From positions 3,776,001 to 3,840,000 of the forward strand of contig CP020563.1 of the NCBI GenBank assembly GCA_002082585.1: 64,000 nt of DNA, given 5' to 3'. The DNA is from Kitasatospora albolonga (GTDB taxonomy: Bacteria > Actinomycetota > Actinomycetes > Streptomycetales > Streptomycetaceae). Position numbers and translations under genes: made by a program. Positions 18,987 through 27,344 of this stretch are shown here, piece by piece. Every line of letters begins with the position of its first letter. The first letter of the stretch is position 1. The notes beneath the pieces were generated by a model, which worked only from the letters and a program-made list of their open reading frames with translations, searched no databases and had not been told where the DNA came from.

Positions 18987-19388
18987 TCAGAGCTCCGGTG
19001 GGCGTCCCTGGAGGCGTTCCATCTCGCGGCGGTCGCGCTTGGTCGGGCGGCCCGTGCCCCGGTCCCGTACCGGCACCTGGATCGCCAGCTCACGCGGCGG
19101 CGGAGGCGGGCTGTTGTCGATGAAGCACTCGGCCGCCACCGGCGGGCCGACCCGCTTCTTCACGATCTTCGAGACGACGACCACCCGGTCCCGCCCCGCG
19201 TGCCGGAGCCGTACCTCGTCACCGACGCGGACGGACTGGGCGGGCTTCGCCCGGTCCCCGCCGACCTTCACATGACCGGCCCGGCAGGCGGCGGCCGCCT
19301 GGGCACGGGTCTTCGTCAACCGGACCGACCAGATCCACACGTCGACCCGGACGCTTCCCTCCGCCTGCGGCGCGTCCCCGGAACCCAT
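18987..19388 (-). CDS. S4-domain RNA-binding protein (Hsp15-like)
   Basis: 133 residues. The S4 domain occupies about 10-70 (VRVDVWIWSVRLTKTRAQAA, then VGDEVRLRHAGRDRVV). A short basic tail ends in RPTKRDRREMERLQGR. This is the size and order of Hsp15-type proteins, which in E. coli bind 50S subunits carrying stalled peptidyl-tRNA. The ATG at 19388 begins just before homology. A -10-like TAGAGT 7 nt upstream suggests a leaderless mRNA. A role in ribosome rescue is inferred from the family. Confidence 0.88.
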   Translation of the reverse strand: MGSGDAPQAEGSVRVDVWIWSVRLTKTRAQAAAACRAGHVKVGGDRAKPAQSVRVGDEVRLRHAGRDRVVVVSKIVKKRVGPPVAAECFIDNSPPPPPRELAIQVPVRDRGTGRPTKRDRREMERLQGRPPEL

Positions 19389-19410
19389 GCCCCCGACTCT
19401 AGTCCTGACC

Positions 19411-19453
19411 GGGCGGGAGGCGGGAGGCAATAACCCCTCCCCGCCTCCCGCCC
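19411..19453 (-). terminator. 14-bp stem-loop downstream of the PhoX gene
   Basis: Perfect 14-bp arms (19411-19424 and 19440-19453) surround a 15-nt loop, starting 6 nt after the PhoX stop codon on the minus strand and just before the S4 gene promoter. Confidence 0.75.
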
Positions 19454-19459
19454 CGGGGC

Positions 19460-21529
19460 TCACACGCCGATATCGCGTCCGTCCTTGCGCCAGACAGCGA
19501 CGACGGAGGGGCGGACGATCTTCCCGGGACCGTCGGGCCAGGTGCTCGCCGGCTTCTCCACCGAGGCCCCGTCGACCTCGCCCGGGTGCTGGACGGCCAC
19601 CAGGACACGGCGGTCCTGGATGACCGGACCGCAGGTCTCCGCACCGGTCGGGACGGTCAGGAACTGCTTCAGCTCACCGCGCCGGTCGCCGTGGGTCGCG
19701 ACGCCGAAGAGGCCGTCGTGCGAACCGAGCTGGTTGCCGTCGGTCGAGATCCACAGGTTGCCGTGGGCGTCGAACGCCACGTTGTCCGGGCAGGAGATGG
19801 GACTGACCTTCTCCTTGGGGAAACCGGCGAAGTACGTCGACGGGTCGTTCGGGTCGCCCGCGACGAGGAAGAGCCGCCAGGCGAAACCGTCGCTCGTCGG
19901 GTCGTCCCAGTTCTCCGCCAGCTCCAGGATCTGCCCGTGCTTGTTGCCGTTGCGCGGGTTGGCCTCGTCCGCCCCCGGCTTGCCCGCCTTGCCCCGGTCC
20001 GAGTTGTTGGTGAGCGCCACGTACACCCGGCCGGTGCGCGGCGAGGGCTCGACGTCCTCGGGCCGGTCCATCTTGGTGGCGCCGACCTTGTCACCGGCCA
20101 GCCGCGTGTAGACGTACACCTCGTCGGCGGTCATGCCGGGGACGTGCGAGGTGGTGCCGGTGGCCAGCGGAATCCAGACGCCGCTGCCGTCGAACTCGCC
20201 GTCGGAGGGCAGCTTTCCGGTGCCGTCGATCTCGGCGGCAGGCGAGTCGCCGGTCAGCTTCGCGACGTACAGCGTGCCCTCGTCCAGCAGCGTCAGGTTG
20301 TGCTCGCGGGCAGCGCGCGAGTTGCCCTTCTTCATCCGCTTGCTGGAGACGAACTTGTAGAGGTAGTCGAACCTCTCGTCGTCGCCCATGTAGACAACCG
20401 GGCGGCCGTCCGAGGTCAGCCGGGGCTCGGCCGCCTCGTGCTTGAAGCGGCCCAGCGCGGTGCGCTTGCGCGGGACGGAGTCCGGGTCGTACGGGTCGAG
20501 TTCGACGACCCAGCCGAAGCGATTGGCCTCGTTGGGCTCCTTCGCCAGGTCGAACCGCCGGTCGAACCGCTCCCACTTGCGCTCGGTGGCGCCGGTGCCG
20601 ATCCCGTACCGCTTGTGCAGGTCGGTGGTGCCGTTGGCGAAGTACTGGTTGAAGTTCTCCTCGCCGTGCAGCGTCGTGCCCCACGGAGTCGTGCCGCCCG
20701 CACAGTTGTTGAGGGTGCCGAGCACCTTGCGGCCGGTCCGGTCGGCGGACGTACGGAGCAGAGGACTTCCGGCGGCCGGTCCGGTGACCCGGAATTCACT
20801 CGTGGCGGTGAGCCGGCGGTTCAGCGGGTGACGGCTGACCAGGCCCAGCTTCCCGGTGCGGTGCTCCTCCTGGACGACGACCACGGAGAGTCCGTGCGCC
20901 GCCCAGGCGATCTCCACCTGCTCGCGCGTGGGGTTGGCCGGATCGTAGCCGCGGAACATGAGGTTCTCGTCCGTGTACTCGTGGTTGGCGACCAGGACCT
21001 GACGGCCGCGCTCACCGCGGAGCGGGAGGAGCGAGAGGAAGTCGTTGTTGTAACCGAACTGGCCCGCCTGCGCCTTGGCGGTCTGCTTCTCCGGGTTGAA
21101 GGCGGGCGCCCCGCGCAGGATCGGCTCGCCCCAGCGGATCACCACGTTCTGGCCGTACCCGTCGGGGACGGTGACCTTGTCGTTCTTGTTGGGCGCGACC
21201 GGGGAGAACCGCAGGCCCCGGGCGCCGGACGGGGCCGGTTTGTGGGGCGGGCCCGGTTTGTGGCCGTGCCCGGCGAGCGCGACGGCCTCCGCCTGCGGGG
21301 CGCCGGGGCCGGTCAGCGCGGCGGTTCCGGCCGCCGCCGCGACCGTCACGACGGCGGCTGCGCGCATCATCGAACGACGCGATACCGCACCGGCGATGAT
21401 GTCGCCCGCGTACGCGTTGTCGCTGGTGTTCGGGACCTCCTTGAAGCAGGCGTCCCCGCAGCGGTAACGGCAGGTCAGCGAGGAACGCCCGCCCGGGTGG
21501 GAGCTGATGAGCGGCAGCAGGTTACGCAC
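19460..21529 (-). CDS. PhoX-family alkaline phosphatase (DUF839), Tat-exported
   Basis: A 689-residue secreted phosphatase. The GTG at 21529 is chosen because GGAGGG lies upstream and the conserved N-terminus begins there. A twin-arginine motif SRRSMM (50-55) is followed by an Ala-rich hydrophobic stretch, so Tat export is predicted. Three Cys (20, 24, 28) precede it. The body carries DUF839/PhoX segments such as NNCAGGTTPWGT, GRFKHEAA, MGDDERFDYLYKFV and CPDNVAFDAHGNLWISTDGN. PhoX enzymes are Ca/Fe-dependent phosphomonoesterases that release phosphate from organic esters. A PHO box (21594-21615) about 65 nt upstream predicts PhoP control at low phosphate. Confidence 0.92.
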   Translation of the reverse strand: MRNLLPLISSHPGGRSSLTCRYRCGDACFKEVPNTSDNAYAGDIIAGAVSRRSMMRAAAVVTVAAAAGTAALTGPGAPQAEAVALAGHGHKPGPPHKPAPSGARGLRFSPVAPNKNDKVTVPDGYGQNVVIRWGEPILRGAPAFNPEKQTAKAQAGQFGYNNDFLSLLPLRGERGRQVLVANHEYTDENLMFRGYDPANPTREQVEIAWAAHGLSVVVVQEEHRTGKLGLVSRHPLNRRLTATSEFRVTGPAAGSPLLRTSADRTGRKVLGTLNNCAGGTTPWGTTLHGEENFNQYFANGTTDLHKRYGIGTGATERKWERFDRRFDLAKEPNEANRFGWVVELDPYDPDSVPRKRTALGRFKHEAAEPRLTSDGRPVVYMGDDERFDYLYKFVSSKRMKKGNSRAAREHNLTLLDEGTLYVAKLTGDSPAAEIDGTGKLPSDGEFDGSGVWIPLATGTTSHVPGMTADEVYVYTRLAGDKVGATKMDRPEDVEPSPRTGRVYVALTNNSDRGKAGKPGADEANPRNGNKHGQILELAENWDDPTSDGFAWRLFLVAGDPNDPSTYFAGFPKEKVSPISCPDNVAFDAHGNLWISTDGNQLGSHDGLFGVATHGDRRGELKQFLTVPTGAETCGPVIQDRRVLVAVQHPGEVDGASVEKPASTWPDGPGKIVRPSVVAVWRKDGRDIGV

Positions 21530-21593
21530 GTGGATTCCCTCCGTCGGTGTGTCGTGCGTGACGGTAGGTGCGCCCCCACCCGGTCCGAGGGAC

Positions 21594-21615
21594 TCCCGGT
21601 GAACGGCGGGTGAAG
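21594..21615 (-). promoter_or_regulatory. PHO box (PhoP-binding direct repeats) of the PhoX gene
   Basis: Minus strand: two 11-nt direct-repeat units, CTTCACCCGCC (21615-21605) and GTTCACCGGGA (21604-21594), matching the Streptomyces PHO-box core GTTCACC at exact 11-nt spacing. It lies 65 nt upstream of the GTG. A -10-like TACCGT is at 21566-21561. Confidence 0.8.
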
Positions 21616-21821
21616 TCCCGGCCACCGCTGTTCCCTTGGGCCCTGCGGTGGACATGTCTCCGGGCCCGGCCGGGGGTCGGTTTCGGCCCGGTCGGCACAG
21701 GGGTGGGCCGGACCGGCGAACGGCCGGATCTGGCCGCTAACCTTACGTATCCGTCCTGGCCAGGGATGAAATCGCCCAGGTCGGACATTCACCGCACCCA
21801 ACTCATGCGAAAGGCTCGCCC

Positions 21822-23513
21822 ATGGGCATTCGGAGCTTGCTGCGTAAGGTGTTCGGCCGCACGGAGCAGGACGAGTCGGCCACGGCCACCGTCCCGTCCC
21901 AGGCCGAGCGCACCCCGTCCACGGAGGCGGAGCCTGAGGCCACTTCGGGCGCCGGGACCGAGACGGAGCCGAAGGCGTCGATCCCGGCCCCGGCTTCGCC
22001 CTCCTCGCCCACCTCCTCGCCCGCATCGCCCGCCACCGGGGCCGCCGACGCCAAGGACGCCGCCGAAGGCGACGCCGGTGCGGCGGACCTGGTGGCGGCG
22101 GCCTTCGACAAGGCCACCGCCCCGACGGCCCCGTCCCCGACCGTCCCCGCCCAGAACGCGGGCCCGGACGCGGAGGCGAAGACGGCCCCGGAGGCGGAGG
22201 CGAAGACCGAGCCGACCACGGAGACTGTCACCGAGCCCGTCGCAGAGGCCGTCACCGAGCCGGTCGCGGAGGCCGTTTCCGAGCCCGTGGCGGAGCCGGT
22301 CGTCGAGCCCGTCGCGGCGGAGGAGCCCGTAAAGCCCGTCGCCGAGCCCGTAAAGGCTGAGGAGCAGACGGCGGAGCCCAACCCCATCACGATCGACCTC
22401 GATCTCGACCCGGAGCCCGCACCGGAGCCGAAGCCGACGCCCGAACCGGAAGCCGAGCCCGTCACGGCGGTCGTCGCGGAGACCGAGCCGGAGACCGCGC
22501 CGGAGGCCGCAGCCGCAGCAGTGACAGCGGAGCCGGAAACGGAGGCTCAGGCGGCACCCGCGCCGGAGGCCACCCCGGAACCCCCCAAGGCCCCCAAGGC
22601 CACCGAGGCCCCGAAGGCCCCCGAAGCCTCCGCCGCCCCGCAGACCCCAGAGGCCACGGAGCCCCCTGCAGCCGCCGAGACCCCTGCGGCCCCGACCACC
22701 CCGGAACCCCCGGCCTCAGCCGACACCCCCGCCACTCCGGAAGCCCCGGAAGCCCTGGACGTCCCGGAAGCCCCGGACGTCCCGGTCGCAGTCGACACCC
22801 CCGCCAAGGCCACCCCCGCCCCCAAGCCCGCCACCCCCCTCGCCCGGGTCACCTCGAAGGCGCCCCAGCTCGTCGCCCCGTACAAGGCGGCGCAGGCGGC
22901 GCTCAAGGCGCACGGGCTGACCGGGCTCCGCGCCCGGGTCTACCTGGTGCTCGACCGCTCGGGCTCCATGCGGCCGTTCTACAAGGACGGCAGCGCCCAG
23001 CACCTGGGCGACCGCACCGCCGCGCTCGCCGCCCACCTGGACACCGACGCCACCGTGTCCGTCGTCTTCTTCTCGACCGACATCGACGGCACCGGGACGA
23101 TCGAGCTGGCCGCCCACGAGGGCCGCGTCGACGAGCTGAACGCGGGGCTGGGCCGCCTGGGCCGGACGAACTACCACCGCGCGATCGAGGAGATCGTGGC
23201 GGACTACGAGAAGGCGGAAGGCGCCGGACCGGCTCTGGTGATCTTCCAGACGGACGGCCCGCCGGACGCCAAGCAGCTCGCCCGCCAGGCGCTCGCGGAG
23301 GCGGCCCGGCTGCCGCTGTTCTTCCAGTTCGTCGCCTTCGGCGAGCAGGACGCGAAGGGCTTCGACTTCCTGCGGAAGCTGGACGCCCCCAACGCCGCCT
23401 TCTTCCACGCGGGTCCGGCCCCGCGCGAGATCGCGGACGCCGAGCTCTACCGGGAGATCCTCGCCGGGCTGCCCGCCTGGATCGCCGCGCGCGAGGCCCG
23501 TTCCGGGGCCTGA
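21822..23513 (+). CDS. VWA-domain protein with long Ala/Pro/Glu-rich linker (TerF/TerY-like)
   Basis: 563 residues. A short conserved N-terminus ([16 protein letters not shown]) precedes about 330 residues of low-complexity Ala/Pro/Glu/Thr repeats (EPVAEPV-type). A von Willebrand A domain spans about 370-560 with the MIDAS motif DRSGS at 378-382 and a TDGPPD segment. The C-terminal domain resembles TerF/TerY-like VWA proteins of tellurium-resistance and stress modules, but no ter genes are nearby. No signal peptide is seen, so it is probably cytoplasmic and scaffolds an unknown metal-dependent complex. Its last 67 nt overlap the 3' end of the histidine kinase gene on the other strand. Confidence 0.85.
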   Translation: MGIRSLLRKVFGRTEQDESATATVPSQAERTPSTEAEPEATSGAGTETEPKASIPAPASPSSPTSSPASPATGAADAKDAAEGDAGAADLVAAAFDKATAPTAPSPTVPAQNAGPDAEAKTAPEAEAKTEPTTETVTEPVAEAVTEPVAEAVSEPVAEPVVEPVAAEEPVKPVAEPVKAEEQTAEPNPITIDLDLDPEPAPEPKPTPEPEAEPVTAVVAETEPETAPEAAAAAVTAEPETEAQAAPAPEATPEPPKAPKATEAPKAPEASAAPQTPEATEPPAAAETPAAPTTPEPPASADTPATPEAPEALDVPEAPDVPVAVDTPAKATPAPKPATPLARVTSKAPQLVAPYKAAQAALKAHGLTGLRARVYLVLDRSGSMRPFYKDGSAQHLGDRTAALAAHLDTDATVSVVFFSTDIDGTGTIELAAHEGRVDELNAGLGRLGRTNYHRAIEEIVADYEKAEGAGPALVIFQTDGPPDAKQLARQALAEAARLPLFFQFVAFGEQDAKGFDFLRKLDAPNAAFFHAGPAPREIADAELYREILAGLPAWIAAREARSGA

Positions 23514-24742
23514 TCGACCGGCAGCCGTACGGTCACGGCGAGACCGCCGCCCTCCGGGCCCGGTACCGCCGTGGCCGTACCGCCGTGGGCCACCGCGATG
23601 GACCGCACGATCGACAGCCCGAGGCCCGATCCCGGGCCCATCCGGTCACGCCCCTCGCCCCGCCGGAACGGCTCGAAGAACCCCGCGATATCGGCCTCGG
23701 TGACCACCGGCCCGGTGTTGCGCACCACCAGGGCGCCGTCGCCGGTCAGCGAGATGTCCACCGAACCGCCCGGCACGTTGTACGTCACCGCGTTGGCCAG
23801 CAGGTTCGACACCAGCTGGGAGAGCAGCAGCGGGTTGCCGCGCACCGGGCAGGCCGCCACCTCGACGTTCACCGTCGTACGCCGCACCGCCCCCGTCCCC
23901 TCCCCCGACGGCGGCTCGGCGAGCGGCTTCACCACCGGATGCCGGGCCGTCTCCTCCCGCACCACCCGGTCGAACCGGACGTCCTCGCGCTCGTCGGCGG
24001 CCAGCCCCCGCTCGCTGCGGGCCAGCACGAGGAGCCCTTCTATGAGCCGCTCGCTGCGCCGGTTGGTGTCCAGCAGCGTCTGCCGGGTACGGACGAGGTC
24101 CTCGGGGGTCGGGTCGTCCAGGCCCACCTGGATCGCCGCGCGCTGGGTGGCGAGCGGGGTCCGCAGCTCGTGCGAGGCGTTGGCGATGAACCTGCGCTGA
24201 CTGTCGAACGCCTTCTCCAGCCGGGCCAGCAGCGCGTCCAGCGTCTCGCCCAGCTCCTTCAGCTCGTCGTCCGGCCCGCTGGAGGCGATCCGCTCGTGCA
24301 GCGTCCGCTCCGAGAGGCTGCGTGCCTTCGCCGTCATCGCGTGCACGGGCCGCAGCACCCGGCCCGCGATCCACCAGCCCACCCCGACCGCGCCCGCCGT
24401 CATCACCAGGAGCGCGGCGATCGACCAGTACATGTGCTGCTTGCTCGCCGCGTCGCTGACGTCGTCGGTCAGCTCGAAGACGGTGGGCGCCCCGGCCGAA
24501 CTGCGGGCGACGAACGGGCCCTCGACGGGGTACCCGGGGGGAAGGACGACGACGGCGGACGACGCGATGGCCCGCGCCTCGGAGTCCGTACCGGCCCGGG
24601 AGGCCACGTTGACGGTGGCGAGCAGCGCGGTACCGAGGATCAGGAAGACGCCGCCGTACACGAGGGCGATCCGGGTGCGGATCGTGGAGTGCGGCAGCTT
24701 CGCCGCGGCCACCAGCCGCCGCGGCCAGGACGGCCGCCTCAC
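23447..24742 (-). CDS. OmpR-type sensor histidine kinase
   Basis: 431 residues. TM1 lies near 25-45 ([17 protein letters not shown]), followed by a short extracytoplasmic sensor of about 70 residues, TM2 near 120-140 ([22 protein letters not shown]) and a HAMP linker. HisKA has the phosphoacceptor in NASHELRTP, and HATPase_c has N box LLANAVTY, G1 [18 protein letters not shown]. The GTG at 24742 overlaps the response-regulator stop (GTGA), showing co-translation. The signal is unknown; the small sensor loop suggests a membrane or envelope cue. The gene runs 67 nt into the convergent VWA gene. Confidence 0.93.
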   Translation of the reverse strand: MRRPSWPRRLVAAAKLPHSTIRTRIALVYGGVFLILGTALLATVNVASRAGTDSEARAIASSAVVVLPPGYPVEGPFVARSSAGAPTVFELTDDVSDAASKQHMYWSIAALLVMTAGAVGVGWWIAGRVLRPVHAMTAKARSLSERTLHERIASSGPDDELKELGETLDALLARLEKAFDSQRRFIANASHELRTPLATQRAAIQVGLDDPTPEDLVRTRQTLLDTNRRSERLIEGLLVLARSERGLAADEREDVRFDRVVREETARHPVVKPLAEPPSGEGTGAVRRTTVNVEVAACPVRGNPLLLSQLVSNLLANAVTYNVPGGSVDISLTGDGALVVRNTGPVVTEADIAGFFEPFRRGEGRDRMGPGSGLGLSIVRSIAVAHGGTATAVPGPEGGGLAVTVRLPVDQAPERASRAAIQAGSPARISR

Positions 24743-25392
24743 AGGGCGTACCCGACGCCCTGCACCGTACGGATCAGCGCGGGCTCGCCGAGCTTGGCGC
24801 GGAGTTTGCTCATGCAGACGCGTACGGCGCCGGTGAACGGGTCGGCGTTGGCGTCCCAGGCCCGCTCCAGCAGCTCCTCCGCGCTGACCGTGCCGCCGTC
24901 CGCCTCCAGGAGCAGCTGGAGCACGGTGAACTCCTTGGGCGACAGATCCAGGTCCCGGCCGTCGCGGAGCGCGGAGCGCCGTACGGTGTCGAGCCGGATG
25001 CCGTGCCGCTCCAGCTGGGGCGGTACGGGTCTGGCGCTGCGCCGACGCAGGGCGCGGACCCGGGAGACCAGCTCGGGGAACTCGAACGGTTTGCTGACGT
25101 AATCGTCGGCGCCGAGGTCGAGCCCGGCGACGCGGTCCTCCATGGTGCCGGAGGCGGTCAGCATCAGGATTCTGGTGCGGGAGCCGGAGGCGACCAGCCT
25201 GCGGGCCACGTCGTCGCCGTGCACACGGGGGAGGTCGCGGTCGAGAACGACGACGTCGTAGTCGTACAGCCCGAGGTAGGCCAGCGCCGCGTCCCCGCTG
25301 TAGACCGTGTCGACCGCGAAACCGGCCCGGCGCAGCCCGGTGGCGACCAGCTCCGCGAGAATCTCCTCGTCCTCGGCGACCAGTACCCGCAT
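24739..25392 (-). CDS. OmpR/PhoB-family response regulator
   Basis: 217 residues. The receiver domain has acidic pocket E7/D8/E9 and phosphoacceptor D51 (VVVLDRDLP), plus conserved T/K positions. The C-terminal winged helix (about 125-217) has the family pattern DLSPKEFTVLQLLLEADGG and ends [10 protein letters not shown]. The ATG at 25392 is picked because homology starts at MRVLVAEDEE. It is first gene of a two-gene operon; its stop overlaps the kinase start by 4 nt. The regulon is unknown; nothing suggests phosphate control although a PhoX gene is near. Confidence 0.94.
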   Translation of the reverse strand: MRVLVAEDEEILAELVATGLRRAGFAVDTVYSGDAALAYLGLYDYDVVVLDRDLPRVHGDDVARRLVASGSRTRILMLTASGTMEDRVAGLDLGADDYVSKPFEFPELVSRVRALRRRSARPVPPQLERHGIRLDTVRRSALRDGRDLDLSPKEFTVLQLLLEADGGTVSAEELLERAWDANADPFTGAVRVCMSKLRAKLGEPALIRTVQGVGYAL

Positions 25393-25627
25393 GGTGATGT
25401 CCCCTGCCTCGTGCACGCTTGTCCGCTCCCTCCCAGGATGCGTCTTTCCTACGCGAACGATTACGGGAGGGGGTGTTTCGCAAAGCTCTCCACGCTGAGC
25501 TCTCGCACAGGGCTGTCACACAGGGCTCTCCAGACGGAGCTCTCCACCGGGGCGCCCCGCCGCCCGCACACCCGGCCCCCGCTTATCGAGGTGAGTGGAT
25601 CTTGGCAGGGCCGTTAGGATTTCGGCC

Positions 25628-27241
25628 ATGGCGGCCACTGGACACGAGAAGCCGGGGGCGACGGCGTACTACGTCTCGACCCCCATCTACTACGTCAACG
25701 ACGCTCCTCACCTGGGCCACGCCTACACGACCGTCGCAGGGGACGTGCTCACGCGCTGGCACCGCCAGCGCGGCGAGAAGGTGTGGTATCTCACCGGCAC
25801 GGACGAGCACGGTCAGAAGATCATGCGCACGGCCGAGGCGAACGGCGTCACCCCGCAGTCCTGGTGCGACAAGCTCGTCGAGGAGGCGTGGAAGCCCCTC
25901 TGGGAGCACCTGAACATCGCGAACGACGACTTCATCCGGACCACGGAGAAGCGCCACACCGACCGGGTGCAGGAGTTCGTGCAGGACCTGTACGACAAGG
26001 GCGAGATCTACAAGGGCGGGTACGAGGGCCCGTACTGCGTGGGCTGCGAGGAGTACAAGCTCCCCGGCGATCTGATCGACGGCGAGGGCGAGTTCGCCGG
26101 ACAGAAGCTCTGCCCGGTCCACAAGAAGCCGGTGGAGCTCCTCAAGGAGGAGAACTACTTCTTCAAGCTCAGCGCGTACGGTCCGAAACTGCTGGAGTTC
26201 TACGCGGCGAACCCCGGCTTCATCCAGCCCGAGTCGGCGCGCAACGAGGTCGTGAACTTCGTCGAGCAGGGCCTCCAGGACCTGTCGATCTCGCGCTCCA
26301 CCTTCGACTGGGGCGTCCCGGTCCCGTGGGACGACCAGCACGTCATCTACGTCTGGGTCGACGCGCTCCTCAACTACGCGACGGCCGTGGGCTACGGCGC
26401 CAACCAGGAGAAGTTCGACGGTACGTTCCCGGCGGACGTGCACCTGATCGGCAAGGACATCCTCCGCTTCCACTCGGTGATCTGGCCCGCGATGCTGATG
26501 GCGCAGGGCCTGCCGCTCCCCGGCAAGGTCGTCGCCAACGGCTGGCTGATGGTCGGCGGCGAGAAGATGTCCAAGTCGAACCTGACCGGCATCAAGCCGC
26601 AGGACCTGACCTCGCACTTCGGCGTGGACGCCTACCGCTGGTACTTCCTGCGGGCCATCGCGTACGGCAGCGACGGCTCGTTCTCCTGGGAGGACTTCAC
26701 CGCCCGCTACACCTCCGAGCTGGCCAACGACTACGGCAACCTCGCCTCGCGCGTGGCCGCCATGGTCGGCAAGTACTTCGACGGGGCGCTCCCGGAGGCC
26801 ACGGCCGCCGGTGACGCCGAGCGGGCCGTTCAGGAGGGCCTGGCGAAGGCCGCCGCGACCGCCGACCTGAAGATCGGTGAGGAGCTGGACTTCCAGTCCG
26901 GCATCCTGGCGGTCTTCGACTTCGTGAAGCAGGTCAACGGCTACATCACGGAGCAGGAGCCGTGGAAGGTGGCCAAGGACACCACCCCGGAGGGCCGGGC
27001 CCGCCTGGCGACGATCCTCTACACGGCCGCCGAGTCGCTGCGCGGTGTCGCGGTCCTGCTCAACGCCGTGATGCCGGAGACCTCGCAGAAGCTGTGGGAG
27101 TCGCTCGGTGCCGGGGAGTCCCTGGGCGCCCTGGCCGACCAGCGGGTCCAGGACGCGGGCACCTGGGGCGTGCTGCCCGCCGGAGCGACGGTGACGAAGG
27201 GCGCGGTGCTGTTCCCGCGCCTGGAGGAGAAGCCTGCGTAG
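25628..27241 (+). CDS. metG: methionyl-tRNA synthetase
   Basis: Class I synthetase of 537 residues that loads Met onto initiator and elongator tRNA. HIGH-type HLGH is at 28-31 and KMSKS at 313-317. A Cys-containing connective peptide (YCVGCEEYKLPGDL ... KLCPVHKKP) carries three Cys and a His of a partial zinc knuckle. The C-terminal EMAP/tRNA-binding domain of E. coli MetG is absent, as in other actinobacterial enzymes. The ATG at 25628 is just before conserved sequence; TTAGGAT upstream may be its -10, implying a very short 5' UTR. A long hairpin terminates it at 27262-27300. Confidence 0.96.
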   Translation: MAATGHEKPGATAYYVSTPIYYVNDAPHLGHAYTTVAGDVLTRWHRQRGEKVWYLTGTDEHGQKIMRTAEANGVTPQSWCDKLVEEAWKPLWEHLNIANDDFIRTTEKRHTDRVQEFVQDLYDKGEIYKGGYEGPYCVGCEEYKLPGDLIDGEGEFAGQKLCPVHKKPVELLKEENYFFKLSAYGPKLLEFYAANPGFIQPESARNEVVNFVEQGLQDLSISRSTFDWGVPVPWDDQHVIYVWVDALLNYATAVGYGANQEKFDGTFPADVHLIGKDILRFHSVIWPAMLMAQGLPLPGKVVANGWLMVGGEKMSKSNLTGIKPQDLTSHFGVDAYRWYFLRAIAYGSDGSFSWEDFTARYTSELANDYGNLASRVAAMVGKYFDGALPEATAAGDAERAVQEGLAKAAATADLKIGEELDFQSGILAVFDFVKQVNGYITEQEPWKVAKDTTPEGRARLATILYTAAESLRGVAVLLNAVMPETSQKLWESLGAGESLGALADQRVQDAGTWGVLPAGATVTKGAVLFPRLEEKPA

Positions 27242-27261
27242 CCACCGCCGTACGGACGTCA

Positions 27262-27300
27262 CAGGAGCCCGGGACCGCGAGCGGCGGTCCCGGGCTCCTG
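27262..27300. terminator. 17-bp stem-loop between metG and the DUF4157 gene
   Basis: Perfect arms 27262-27278 and 27284-27300 with a 5-nt loop, lying between the convergent stop codons. It is probably bidirectional. Confidence 0.9.
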
Positions 27301-27304
27301 GGTT

Positions 27305-27344
27305 CTACGGGCCTACGGGCCTACGGGCCTACGGGCCTACGGGA
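27305..27344. repeat. five tandem copies of an 8-bp repeat
   Basis: CTACGGGC is repeated at 27305, 27313, 27321 and 27329, with a final CTACGGGA at 27337. The last copy contains the stop codon of the DUF4157 gene on the minus strand. It is a likely slippage-prone microsatellite directly behind the metG terminator. Confidence 0.9.

Noticed and set aside
18894..19433. Frame starting ATG-TTT-CAC-GTG at the parS site
   Set aside because: The start is the parS palindrome itself; the rest is antisense to the S4 gene.
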